DNA of 64,000 nucleotides, from positions 107,066 to 171,065 of the forward strand of contig JAYMGJ010000141.1 in NCBI GenBank assembly GCA_037178675.1, read 5' to 3'. This stretch comes from Scleroderma bovista (lineage: Eukaryota; Basidiomycota; Agaricomycetes; Boletales; Sclerodermataceae). Each line of letters starts with the position of its first letter. Positions within the stretch are counted from its first letter, which is position 1. The notes under the pieces were generated by a model, which ran no database searches, had not been told where the DNA came from, and saw only the letters and a program-made list of their open reading frames with translations. This document shows, piece after piece, positions 10,122-21,000 of the stretch. A program made the position numbers and the translations under genes.

Positions 10122-11841
10122 ATGTCCACCATATGGTGCGACACTGAAGCCCAGCCCAAAAAGGCACAACCGCAATCTCTCGAACGCACATATCAGAGCT
10201 TTGCCATTTGTTCATCTCTTCCGTGGGCAGAGTGAGTCGCACACACCTACCATTCGTCAAGACTAACAGCTATCTGATAGGCAAATGCCAGTCCAGCAAT
10301 TATTAGGAGCATTCGAAAACTACGTGTCAAATAACATCCCCATCCATTTACTCGATGTTCGCAATATTCAGGTGACCAGCAATATCAGCGACTTGACACT
10401 ATTGACGAGAGAACATGTCCGGAAAATTTCGCTCCCAAAGATAGAAGTGCTTGAAGAGGCCGATATCCTCGCGGAATGGGCTTTACTAGGTCTTGAGGAA
10501 TGGGAGGACTGGCGCGAATGTGACTTGACACCCTTGATTCGAGGGCACATCAAATACGCCATCTTTTCGCATCGCTGGTCCAGCACGGGAGAGCCGTCCT
10601 TCACAGACATATCCCAGCGGAATGATACCTTCGGTACCGGTGATGGCTGGATGAAACTACTACATTTCTGCAAGAAAGCGAAGGAGCACGGGTGCGATTA
10701 TGCCTGGTCAGACACCTGCTGCATCAACAAGACAAGCAGCGCAGAGTTAGAGGAGGCCATCAGATCTATGTATCGATGGTATAGCAATGCCGAGGTGTGC
10801 ATCGCCTACCTCGAGGGTTCGTCGAGTGTGAAGGACTTTGGAACGGAACCATGGTTTACCCGTGGATGGACCCTGCAAGAACTGCTTGCACCGCGCAAGA
10901 TCAAGTTTTATGGCAAAGGATGGGATCCCATTCTTTCCCAAATGTCTCTCGAAAGCAATGACAAGGAACAACATGACCTATCGAACGCAATAGAACAAGT
11001 TACCAGAATACCCCAATACCAACTTGTTAATTTCCGCCCTGGGTGTTACAGGGTGTGGGAGAAACTGCTGTGGGCCTCGAGGCGAACAACGACAAGAAGG
11101 GAGGATATGGCATACTGTCTCGTTGGAATGCTCAATATTAGCATGTCTATTGCTTACGGAGAAGGTGATTGGGCTTTCCACAGGTTGATGGAGGCCATCC
11201 TGCAGAGATGCACCGAACCTGAGATATTCGCATGGATCGGACAACCGTCCCCATATTCTCTTGTGTTGCCCAGCTCTCCTGCATGCTATGAGAGGATCTG
11301 GGACCTCCAAACGGCAAGGGAACTTCGTCTTCAACCATCGCAAGATTGGCAAGTGTTGCCTGCGTGGAATTCAAATATAGGAGACAGGACACTTATGTTA
11401 ACGATACACGGGCTGGAAATAGAGCTGCTCATCGCTGAAGTGGAGATGGTTGCGGTCGATGACAACATATCCCATGGTGACACTTGGCTAACCCTGCGCC
11501 TCGACTGGAACTTGTCAGGAAGCGCAAGTGCTGGGGAGACAATCAGGGTGCATACGGATATCAGGCGATTATATCTGGAACCCGTGTGGGTCTTGGGTGT
11601 CATTAATTATGAGAAGACCAGTGCAGGCCGTGGACAACTTCGTACAGGGGTCAGCTATCTTTGTTTTCTATTAGGCAGTCCGTACAACCCCACCAGGTGG
11701 ACCAAGTTTTCCACGAGAAATCCTTTAATCCTTCAATGCGAACACGAAGTTGAAGTACCGCTTCGAAAGGTTTGCCTTCAGCATAGGTCCGCTACCCAAG
11801 AATATTTACCATGGCTAAAGAAACCGGTGGCTCGCTTTTGA
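10122..11841 (+). CDS. HET-domain (heterokaryon incompatibility) protein
   Basis: Two exons (10122-10231 and 10281-11841) give 556 residues. The first exon adds about 37 residues before the ATG at 10285; it joins in phase through a GTGAGT donor and TAG acceptor. The HET domain carries AIFSHRW, WSDTCCINKTSSAELEEAI and WFTRGWTLQELLAP, all recognisable landmarks. HET-domain proteins trigger cell death after fusion of incompatible fungal hyphae, and many paralogues have unknown triggers. The C-terminal 200 residues have no domain that I recognise. The gene seems intact. Its divergent partner, a degenerate kinase, shares the promoter, so co-expression is plausible. Confidence 0.9.
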
Positions 11842-12101
11842 TACTTTCAGGTTCATTAGGGAGTTCCGATGGTCCGTACCACGGGTGTGCTGTATACATG
11901 ATAAATATGAAATACGAGTCGGGCGGTTGTTTTATCATTCGAGCCCATGTGATATGGATCTTATCATCCCTTACTAGTTATCACACCACATCAATTACTT
12001 GCCAAGCCAAGGTAATGATCTTTACGCACCTCATCAGGAGCTCCTATTGTATTTAAGTGGGATGACAAACGGACGGCCTTCTCCAAAGTAGAGAACCAAC
12101 T

Positions 12102-14304
12102 TTACCTTCTGTACCATCCCCGACACTGGCGTGAACCGCATTTGCAACGCTCGGCGCCACGCTTCGCCGTGGGAGATATATCTTCGTCCCAGTACGGTTG
12201 ATAATCGATGGTAAGCTCTGTGCCTGCCGGGATATCTCTGCAAGCAACGAAAGCCACATATGGCATGTTTACCTACAATCAGCGTACGTTAGTAACACGG
12301 GAATATCTTTCACTGCATAGGAATATGCCTCACGATTGGAATGGTGTCATACACCACCGAGAAAACCACCATGTTTGGACTACAAGAATGACTAGACGAG
12401 GGGCACAGTGAATTATCCAAGGGGAGGACTGGGACAATAGTTACGCACTTCACAAACCGGGTCCAGTTACCTTTGCAATGGTCAGTCATAGGTTGACCCT
12501 ACTCTGAGGGTACAGTACCGCAGAAATAGGAATCAACTGTGTACTTTTCTCCCAAATTTTCGTCATCCTTTATCTCGGTGCAATCTAGGTCAAAGAGGTA
12601 GCCGTGATGTTCGTTCGGAAGGTTATCTATGTCTTCCCGTCGCCTGAAGGTGAATTCATTTACCAAATTCAGCTCATTCGAGTAAAGCACTTACACCAAT
12701 TTCCTAAAGAGAGTTATGAGGGGTTATACCGTATACCTCGGGTTAGGACGAGAACATACCCAGTGTAGGTTCCCATCACCTTTCCTTTCGGAACTGTAGC
12801 CAATGTCCGTGCGCCCCATCCACATCGCTTGGTATCAAATATTTCTATTCCGATATCCCGTGGTTTTTGCACCACGCGGTTTTGACAAGTAGGATCGCAA
12901 CGGCAATACTGCCAGTACGGGTAAGATGAAGAAAGTCGAACATTTATGCCATCGAACCTGATTACACTCGATAACTTCTGTACCCCGTGGAACATTGAAC
13001 GTGAACAGGCCCTTCAACGAGTTCTCAGTGAACAAATGCTGAAAAGACAAGAGTCCCAACCTTGGAATAAGCATATCTTTTTCTGTTTAAAGAATCCACA
13101 GTCTCCGAATTGACTTGACAAGGGCAATCTGATGCCTCTATACATCGCTGGTGATCACAAGTTATAAAAACATCAGGGGAAACCCGGAACAACTCCTGAA
13201 GGTCGCCATCACTGGAGGAGTTACTAACAGGGATGAATCACGCGAAACAGTCGTAACTCACAATAAATAGCCTTTCTCGATGTACTTGAACCGTTTCAAG
13301 TTTGAAAGAATGTCCTCGTCAGCGATATCTTTATCAATTCTAATTTCTGCTGCCATGGCGCCAGTTGCAGCTCTGGACCATACAGACTCTATACGCGAAC
13401 GTCTGAAAGGAGTGAGCTACAACTCCTACGGACTCGACGAAACCTTACAATGATTGCGTAGCTTGAGAGGCATTAGCATCTAAAAGGGAGCACGCACTGC
13501 TGGCAGATACTTCATCTGAACTAGGGGGACGCAAAGCCAACCGCGATGGAGTCACGGAGCAATTAGACTGTGCTGCGTGCTGCGCTGAGGAAGCAGACAA
13601 GGTCTCCTTGCGTGGACCTCTCCTCATCACTGAAGGTGAGGACTGAGAAGGTGTATCACGCGAAGCGATGGAATGTGCAGGAGACTCGGGCCTTGCACCT
13701 CTTCGGGATGAGATCGACGCAATGCTACCATTTCGTCTCACCCTGAGATGTGGCCCGCCATCTTCAACGCTCCGCTCATCGGTATGTCGATACGCATTTT
13801 CAACTTCTTGGTCCCAGTTAGCCGGTGATGAAACAGGGGTACAGCGTTGTTTCTTTTCCTCGTACCCTTGGGCCCGTTGGTGGGTTAGGCGCTGGTGAAT
13901 GGCATCATCTCCCCATCGAACCTCCATGTCAAGGCTCTCATCTGCAAGGAGGGAACGTTTCCTGCGCTGAACGCGTTTCCATTTCTTGACCAAGTCCGAC
14001 CTATCTGGAATGTCGGTTTGCCAAGTCGTGTTTGATCCATCTGCTCGAGACCAATCTCCCCATCTAACCTGGTTGTTGTCATTGAGGTGGATACAATAGA
14101 AGGGAACGTGGACATACTTCATATCTTAAAGATAGTCAATAGACGAGATCTGATGGGCTATATTGAAAGCGCTTACCTTGAAGTGCCGTCCAGACGGATC
14201 TCCTCACCGACAACGCCCTTCACTGGCCATTCTCCGTTTTCGTTCCCACCTGAAGCATCACTCCAAGTTTCTTCGGGTGTGGGCGAGCGCTCCCAATCGC
14301 GCAT
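12102..14304 (-). CDS. Histone H3K9 methyltransferase, Clr4/SUV39 type
   Basis: The predicted protein is about 550 residues with the full Clr4 layout. A chromodomain lies near residues 27-65 (WPVKGVVGEEI, YEVRWGDWSRADGSNTTW). A Ser-rich linker follows, then a Cys-rich pre-SET (CDHQRCIEASDCPC, FNVPRGTEVIECNQYCRC). The SET domain has GWGARTLATVPKGKVMGTYT, FVNHSCSPN and ELTIDYQPY, and the post-SET is CKCGSRQCRGW. Catalytic and zinc-binding landmarks are present, so it should be active in heterochromatin formation. Two microexons are needed: 7 bases at 14118-14124 and 9 bases at 12695-12703. The pre-SET intron has alternative acceptors 27 bases apart. The ATG at 14304 is the first in frame; its promoter is the 110 bp shared with RAD54. 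Confidence 0.9.
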
Positions 14305-14387
14305 CGTGTCGAATCCACAGTACTGGTTTCTTTCAGTTCCAAAGGTTGTTTCAGCCGCTTGTGTATTTATCTCGGTCACGTGGCCCG

Positions 14388-14393
14388 ACGCGT
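14388..14393. promoter_or_regulatory. MluI cell-cycle box in the Clr4-like/RAD54 promoter
   Basis: ACGCGT lies 21 bp before the RAD54 ATG, inside the 110-bp divergent promoter. The motif is the binding site of the MBF (Mbp1/Swi6) factor that drives G1/S transcription in ascomycete yeasts. Function here is inferred from the motif and the nature of the gene. Confidence 0.45.
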
Positions 14394-14414
14394 TTATCCA
14401 TTTGACCAGCCGTC

Positions 14415-17400
14415 ATGTTCATGCTCAAACGTACACCAACGACCACAGACGGTAAAATCGTAGACAGACTCCAAGAGAGCACACGCGTTTTCAAGCCATT
14501 CAAGCCGCCCACTATCATCACCAACACGGAGCGCGTCCAGCCACAACGTAAGCGCAAACGCGTCTCCTACAAGGAACAAGGTGACGATGACGATAAGTGT
14601 CGAGGTGGGCGGAAGAAGAAGAAAAACGGAGACCAAGATGGAACGTACACAGAGGAGGAGCTAAAGGCTGCAATCAAGACTTATCCAGTCTACGAGCCGA
14701 AACCCTTCGAGATGGTCCGGCGCTTCTCGATGCCAACTATGAGAAATAGGGACGGAGAGGTTATACAGCTGATCCAAACTGGTATCGCGCTCGGTATCAG
14801 ACCGCAAACGAAGATAATCCCAAGGCCCCTACATGATCCTATGGAAGATCATGCCATCGTGTTATATGATCCGACGATAGATGACCGCGAGACAGACGAA
14901 GAGAGGAAGGAAAGGGAAAAGGAAGAAGAAAGAGATAGGACGGAGAGGGAGGCACGAGAGAAGACTGCTGGCATGCATAATCCTCATAAGAACCTGCGCA
15001 CGCTTTTAGGTGAAGGAAAGGGCAAAAAGGAAAAGGTACCAAAGATTCCGGTGGTTATTGACCCTCGGTTGTCGAAGGTTCTTCGGCCACATCAAATTGA
15101 GGGAGTCAAGGTCGGGTTGTTTCACTCATTCCTGTTGAAACTTACCGTTCGTGATGCAGTTCCTGTACAAGTGTACAACAGGCATGATGGTGGAGAACCA
15201 GTACGGTTGCATCATGGCAGATGAGATGGGGCTCGGAAAGACACTGCAGTGTATCACTTTACTCTGGACGCTTGTTAAACAATCCCCTCATCCCGGAAAG
15301 CCTACACTAGAGAAGTGCATCATTGCATGTCCCGCCAGTTTGGTGAAAAATTGGGCAAACGAAATGGGTATGTTGACAACGTGTTCGTTCACGGTCAGTG
15401 CTGACCGCGGCATAGTAAAATGGTTGGGCAAAGACACTGTCTCAGTTCTCGCTATTGATGGCAAGGGCGGAAAAGCTGAGTTGATCGAGAAAGTCAACCG
15501 TTGGGTAGAAGCCAGAGGGCGGAACGTTACTCAGCCCGGTTTGTGTTTATTATCCTCATAAGGTCTAATTTCTCAGCCGTCCTTTCCTAGTGATGATCGT
15601 TTCTTACGAGACGCTGCGCACGCTTAGCGCTCATCTGGCTAATTGTAGCATCGGGTTACTCCTTTGCGATGAAGGTCACAGACTGAAGAATTCCGGTAGG
15701 TGTAAATTATTGCCCATGCCTACCTGTCGCTGAGGGCTACAACATAGACTCGCTTACTTTCCAGGCCCTTAATGCTCTTAACGTCAAGCGGCGCGTCATA
15801 CTGACGGGTACACCGATTCAGGTCTGTGATCGACTCTTTCAGTACCTATGAACCTAAGGGATGATTTTCCGATTGAAGAATGATCTCTCGGAATACTTCT
15901 CATTGCTGAATTTTGCTAACCCCAATTTTCTGGGCACACGTGAGGAATTCCGGAGGAACTTCGAAAATGCTATCATTCGTGGGCGTGATGCAGATGCAGC
16001 TTCTGAGGTTCAAGCAGAATGCGAAAAGAAACTTAGAGAGCTCGGCAATCTTGTCACCAAGTTCATCATCCGGCGTACGAATGACTTACTTTCCAAATAC
16101 TGTGAGTGGACGGCTTTCATCAGGGCGTGTGCTGATACCTCACAAACCTTCGTCGACCTCAGTGCCTGTTAAGTACGAACATGTTGTTTTCTGTCGCCTC
16201 TCCGACTTTCAGCTTGCATTGTATCGACTGTTTATCTCTTCCCCCGAGATCAAGGCACTTCTGCGGGGCACGGATTCTCAACCCCTAAAGGCTATTAATA
16301 TCCTCAAGAAACTCTGCAATCACCCAGAGTTGCTTAACCTTCCACATGATCTACGTGGCTCAGAGAAGCTTATCCCCGAGGGATTTGGGGGTGCAGGTAT
16401 AACGGGCAGGGACCGGAACAAAAGCCATGGCGTGCATTGCGAATGGGGAGGCAAATTTCTCGTACTCGAAAGGTTTAGTATTTTTCTTCCACCTGGAAAA
16501 TGATGCTGAGCATTGTGCGTTGATAGGTTTTTACACCAGATCAAGTCAGCAACGAGTGACAAGATCGTGCTCATCAGTAACTACACCCAAACACTTGACT
16601 TATTTGAGAAGCTTTGCAAGAGCAAAAAGTACCTTGTGGCACTTCTATCACTGTTACGCTACTAACACTAACGCCAAAGATATGGGTTTTTTCGGTTGGA
16701 TGGGACGATGTCAATCACGAAACGGCAGAAACTCGTCGATCAATTCAACGATCCCAATGGCAAAGAGTTTGTATTCTTGTTGAGTAGCAAGGCTGGGGGA
16801 TGCGGCATCAACCTCATTGGAGCCAACCGGCTAATCTTGTTTGATCCTGGTAAGCTGCTCCTGAATCCGTTGATGATAATGTGCTGCATAACTGTCCCAG
16901 ACTGGAATCCAGCTGCCGATCAACAAGCGCTGGCACGGGTCTGGCGTGATGGACAGAAAAAAGAATGTACGAATTTTGTTGGATTGATGCATCACATTAT
17001 TTCTAAAGCTTGACAGGTTTTGTTTATCGGTTCATATCTACTGGGACAATTGAGGAGAAGATATTCCAGCGTCAAGCATCCAAACAAGCACTCTCGTCTG
17101 CTGTTGTGGACGAGAAGGAGGATGCGGAACGACACTTCTCTGTAGAAGCGCTCCGGCAACTGTTCACGTTTAATGAGCATACCCTCTGTGATACACACGA
17201 CACCTTCAAGTGTAAACGGTGCAAGAACGGGAGACAAATCATTAAGTCGTCTGCTTTGCTCTATGGGGATGCAAGCACGTAAGTTCCTCCATTTATTTTG
17301 GTTAAATGTCTAGCTGAATTACACGTGTAGATGGAATCATTTCGCCAACGAAGAACTTGAGGGTAATCACGATGATTTACTGCGCGCCGAGGTAGGATCA

Positions 17401-17439
17401 TCAGAAGTGTCTTATGTGTTCCAATATGTCAGTCACTAG
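14415..17439 (+). CDS. RAD54: DNA repair ATPase RAD54 (SNF2 family)
   Basis: Multi-exon gene for a protein of roughly 800 residues. The N-terminal region is basic ([10 protein letters not shown]). The ATPase follows with PHQIEGVK, Walker [11 protein letters not shown], the DEGH box ([12 protein letters not shown]), [71 protein letters not shown] and [19 protein letters not shown]. The C-terminus holds the Rad54 zinc-binding segment (CKRCKNGR) and a conserved end ([20 protein letters not shown]). Rad54 remodels chromatin and helps Rad51 strand invasion in homologous recombination. No frameshift or internal stop is needed with about ten short introns. A CpG-poor block starts right after its stop codon. 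Confidence 0.95.
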
Positions 17440-18063
17440 AGCTGCATACTCCCATCTCATCATTCTTGCATGGGAAGAGCCTTTGCTTGATGTAGTTATA
17501 TTTCAAGATGGGATAAGAACCCTGGTCTGAACAACTTCTAATACCATGCCATTGGTTTACTGGCCACTACAGTATTTGTAAGGGTGGGCCTTACATCAAT
17601 AAAAATACTCAGGGGCTTGAGTAGGATTCATGATGGAAATTCAATGTTCTTATGAAGGATATGGGGTGGGTGGCCATAAGTCTAAGACTTGCCTATTCTG
17701 ACCCTTTCCTTATGTTCACCCACTCCAACTAGCTGACACAATGCCAGAATAGCACAAACATTGTCATGATGATGGAGATGCAGGGTAGTGAGGTTGTTTG
17801 GGAGGCTGAAAATATGCTCACATCAAGAGAATAGTGGCACAGGTTGTCCTAGTTTGTTCCAACATCTTTCCTGTCATCCAGATTAAAGACTACATTACAT
17901 GGACAAGCCATATGACACAGTAATGTGCATACTTACATGTTTATTGACAACCAGAAGTTTCTCTACAAAAGGTGTTTTTGGATTGAATGTACATATGTAC
18001 CATAGGAAAGCAACTGTGTATGAAATACGAACAAAATAGAATGAACACAACTTGAACAGATGG
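17440..18063. other. CpG-depleted intergenic region between RAD54 and the NLR
   Basis: No gene is seen. The stretch is the convergent 3' flank of RAD54 and the NLR. By eye it contains only one CpG (near 18027), like the NLR body next to it and unlike the rest of the window. Depletion in noncoding DNA argues that the cause acts on DNA rather than on codon choice. Confidence 0.6.
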
Positions 18064-21000
18064 TCACTCTCCTTCATCCATTAGATTGTTGCACTGTACC
18101 CATTTAGAACCATGAACCATTCCACTCAGATCAAGTTCACTTTGTCTTTCCATTTTAAAAACCATGTTGGGTGTATACAATGATGGATTTGGCATGTATG
18201 ATGGAATCCATAGAAGCAAGTGGTCTTCTGGTCCAACAATCCATCCATCATTGTCCAACCCTACTAAAGCCCTGATATTCAACTTGGTGAAAGATGTTCC
18301 TTGAATAAACATATTGGCATCCAACAAAGCATGAGTTTGGTTTGGGGAGTAGCAAGGTGAGGAAAAGGTTTGTCTTGACCTGCTGTCTGATTGCAGATCA
18401 ACCAGGTCTTCTGTGGCACAACTCCAGAGGCATACAGTTGCATCCCCTGACCCTGACACAATGCACTTTCCAGATGGTGAAAATGCCAATGAAGCCACCC
18501 AGTCAGTATGCCCCTTGAGAAGACTGCCCAGTTTCAATCCAGTCTCTGCATCCCACAAACATATGGTCTTGTCTCTGGAACCTGATGCAATCATTTTTCC
18601 ATCTGGTGAGAATACCACTGCAGTTACTGCATCACTATGCCCAATTAGAGGACTGCCCAGTTGTAATCCAGTCTCAGCATTCCACAAGCACAATATTTTT
18701 TCCTGGGAACCTGATGCAATCTTCATACCACTTGGTGAGAAAGCCACTGAAGTTACCCAGTCAGTATGTCCATTAAGAGGATTTCCCAACTGTAATCCAG
18801 TCTCAACATCCCACAAACATATGGACTTGTCATGGGAACCTGATGCAATTTTCTTGCCATCTGGTGAGAATACCACTGAGGTTATTTCATTGGTGTGCCC
18901 AATGAATGGACTGCCTAGCTGCAATCCAGTCTCAACATCCCATAAACATATAGTGTTATCATCAGAGCCTGACACAATCCTCTTTCCATCTAAAGAGAAT
19001 GCCACAGAGGTTATTTTTCCAGTATGACCATTCAAGAGAGGACTTCCCAGCTGCAACCCAGTCTCAACATCCTGCAAATATATGGCAGTGTCCCATGAAC
19101 CTGATGCAATCCTCTTGCCATCTGGTGAGAATGCAACTGAAGTTACTTCACTATCACTATCATCACTGATATGACTGCCCACTAGTGATCCAGTCTTAGC
19201 ATCCCACAAACAAATGGATGTGTCCCATGAACCTGATACAATCCTCTTTCCATCTGGTGAAAATGCTACTGAGATGACATCAAAAGTATGCCTGGTGCTG
19301 CCAAGATGCAATTCAGTCTTGGTATCCAACAAATGTATGGACTCAGAGTCACAGGAATCTGGTGTAATCCTTAGACTATTTGATGAGAATGCCAAAGTTG
19401 GGGTTATATTCTGAGTGTGTCCTTGGAACAGACCTTCCAGTTGCAATCCAGTGTTGGCATCCCACAAACATATAGATGCATCAGCAGAACCAGATGCAAT
19501 CCTCTTCCCATCTGGTGAGAATGCCACTGATTCTATCCATCCAGTGTGTCCCTTGAGAGGTGTACCAAGCTGCAATCCAGTCTCCACATCCCACAAGTGT
19601 ATGGTTCCATCATGCAAACCTGATGCAAGTCTCTTGCCATCTGGTGAGAATGCCACTGACAGTACAGTACTAGCATGGCTACTAGTGAGAGGATCACCCA
19701 ATTGAATTCCAGTCTTGGCATCCCACAAACATATAGTATTGTCTTCAGAACCTGATGCAATCATCTTGCCATCCAATGAAAGTGCCATTGAAGTTACACC
19801 ATCAGTGTGCCCATGAATAGAACTACCCAGGTGAGACCCAGTCTCAGCATCCCACAAAAATATGGCACAATAAGAGCCAGATGTAATTCTCTTTCCATTA
19901 GGTGAGAATGCCACTGAGATTAGCCCCTTGGTGTGGCCAATGAGAGGACTATTCAGTTGCAGTCCAGTTTCAACATCCCATAAATTAATGGTCTTGTCAT
20001 AAGAACCTGATGCAATTCTACTTCCATCTGGTGAGAATGCCACAGAGGTTATCCAGAACTTTGGCCCAGTGAGAGGACTGCCCAGCTGCAACCCAGTCTC
20101 AGTATCCCACAAACGTACAGTCCTATCATATGAACCTGATGCAATTTTCTTGCCATCTGGTGAGAATGTCACTGATGTTACTTCATTGGTGTGCCCAGTA
20201 AGAGGTCTGCCTAGCTGTGATCCAGTCTCCACATCCCACAAGTGTATGGTTCCATCATGCAAACCTGATGCAAACCTCTCACCATCTGATGAAAATGCCA
20301 CTGATTGTACTGCACTAGTATGGCAAATGAGAGGACTACCTAGTTGCAGTCTAGTCTCAGCATCCCATAAGCATATAGAATTGTCATAGGAACCTGATGC
20401 AACTCTCTTTCCATCCAGTGAGAATGCCACTGAGTGTACCCCTTTTGTGTGTCCAATGAGAGAACTGCCCAGCTGCAATCTAGTCTCAACTTCCCACAAA
20501 CATATGGTCATATCATGTGAACCTGACACAATTTTCTTCCCATCTGATGAGAATGCCACTGAGGTTATTCCACTAGTGTGCCCAACAAGAGAACTGCTTA
20601 ACTGCAATCCAGTCTCAGCATCCCACAAACATATGGTTTTGTCATTTGAACCTGATGCAATCATCTTCCCATCTGGTGAAAATGCCACTGAGGTTATCCA
20701 GTCACAGTGGCCCTTTGGATGGCTGTCCAACTGCAATCCAGTCTCAGCATCCCACAAGCATATTGTTGTGCCATGAAAGCCTGGTGCAATTCCCTTGCCA
20801 TCTGGTGTAAATGCAACTAAGGTTATTCCTCTGTCATGTTCAATGATATGACTGCCCAGTAGTGATCCAGTCTCAGCATCCCACAAACATATTGTCTGAT
20901 CAGCTGAACCTGATACAATCTTCTTTCCATCTGGTGAGAATGCCACTGACATTACTGATGCAGTGTGCCCATTGAGAGGACTGCCTAGCTGCAATCCAGT

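Noticed and set aside
12102..14304. Separate gene for the Ser-rich 225-residue minus-strand frame at 13445-14122
   Set aside because: It joins in phase to a chromodomain half upstream and to the pre-SET exons downstream, so it is the middle of the Clr4-like gene.
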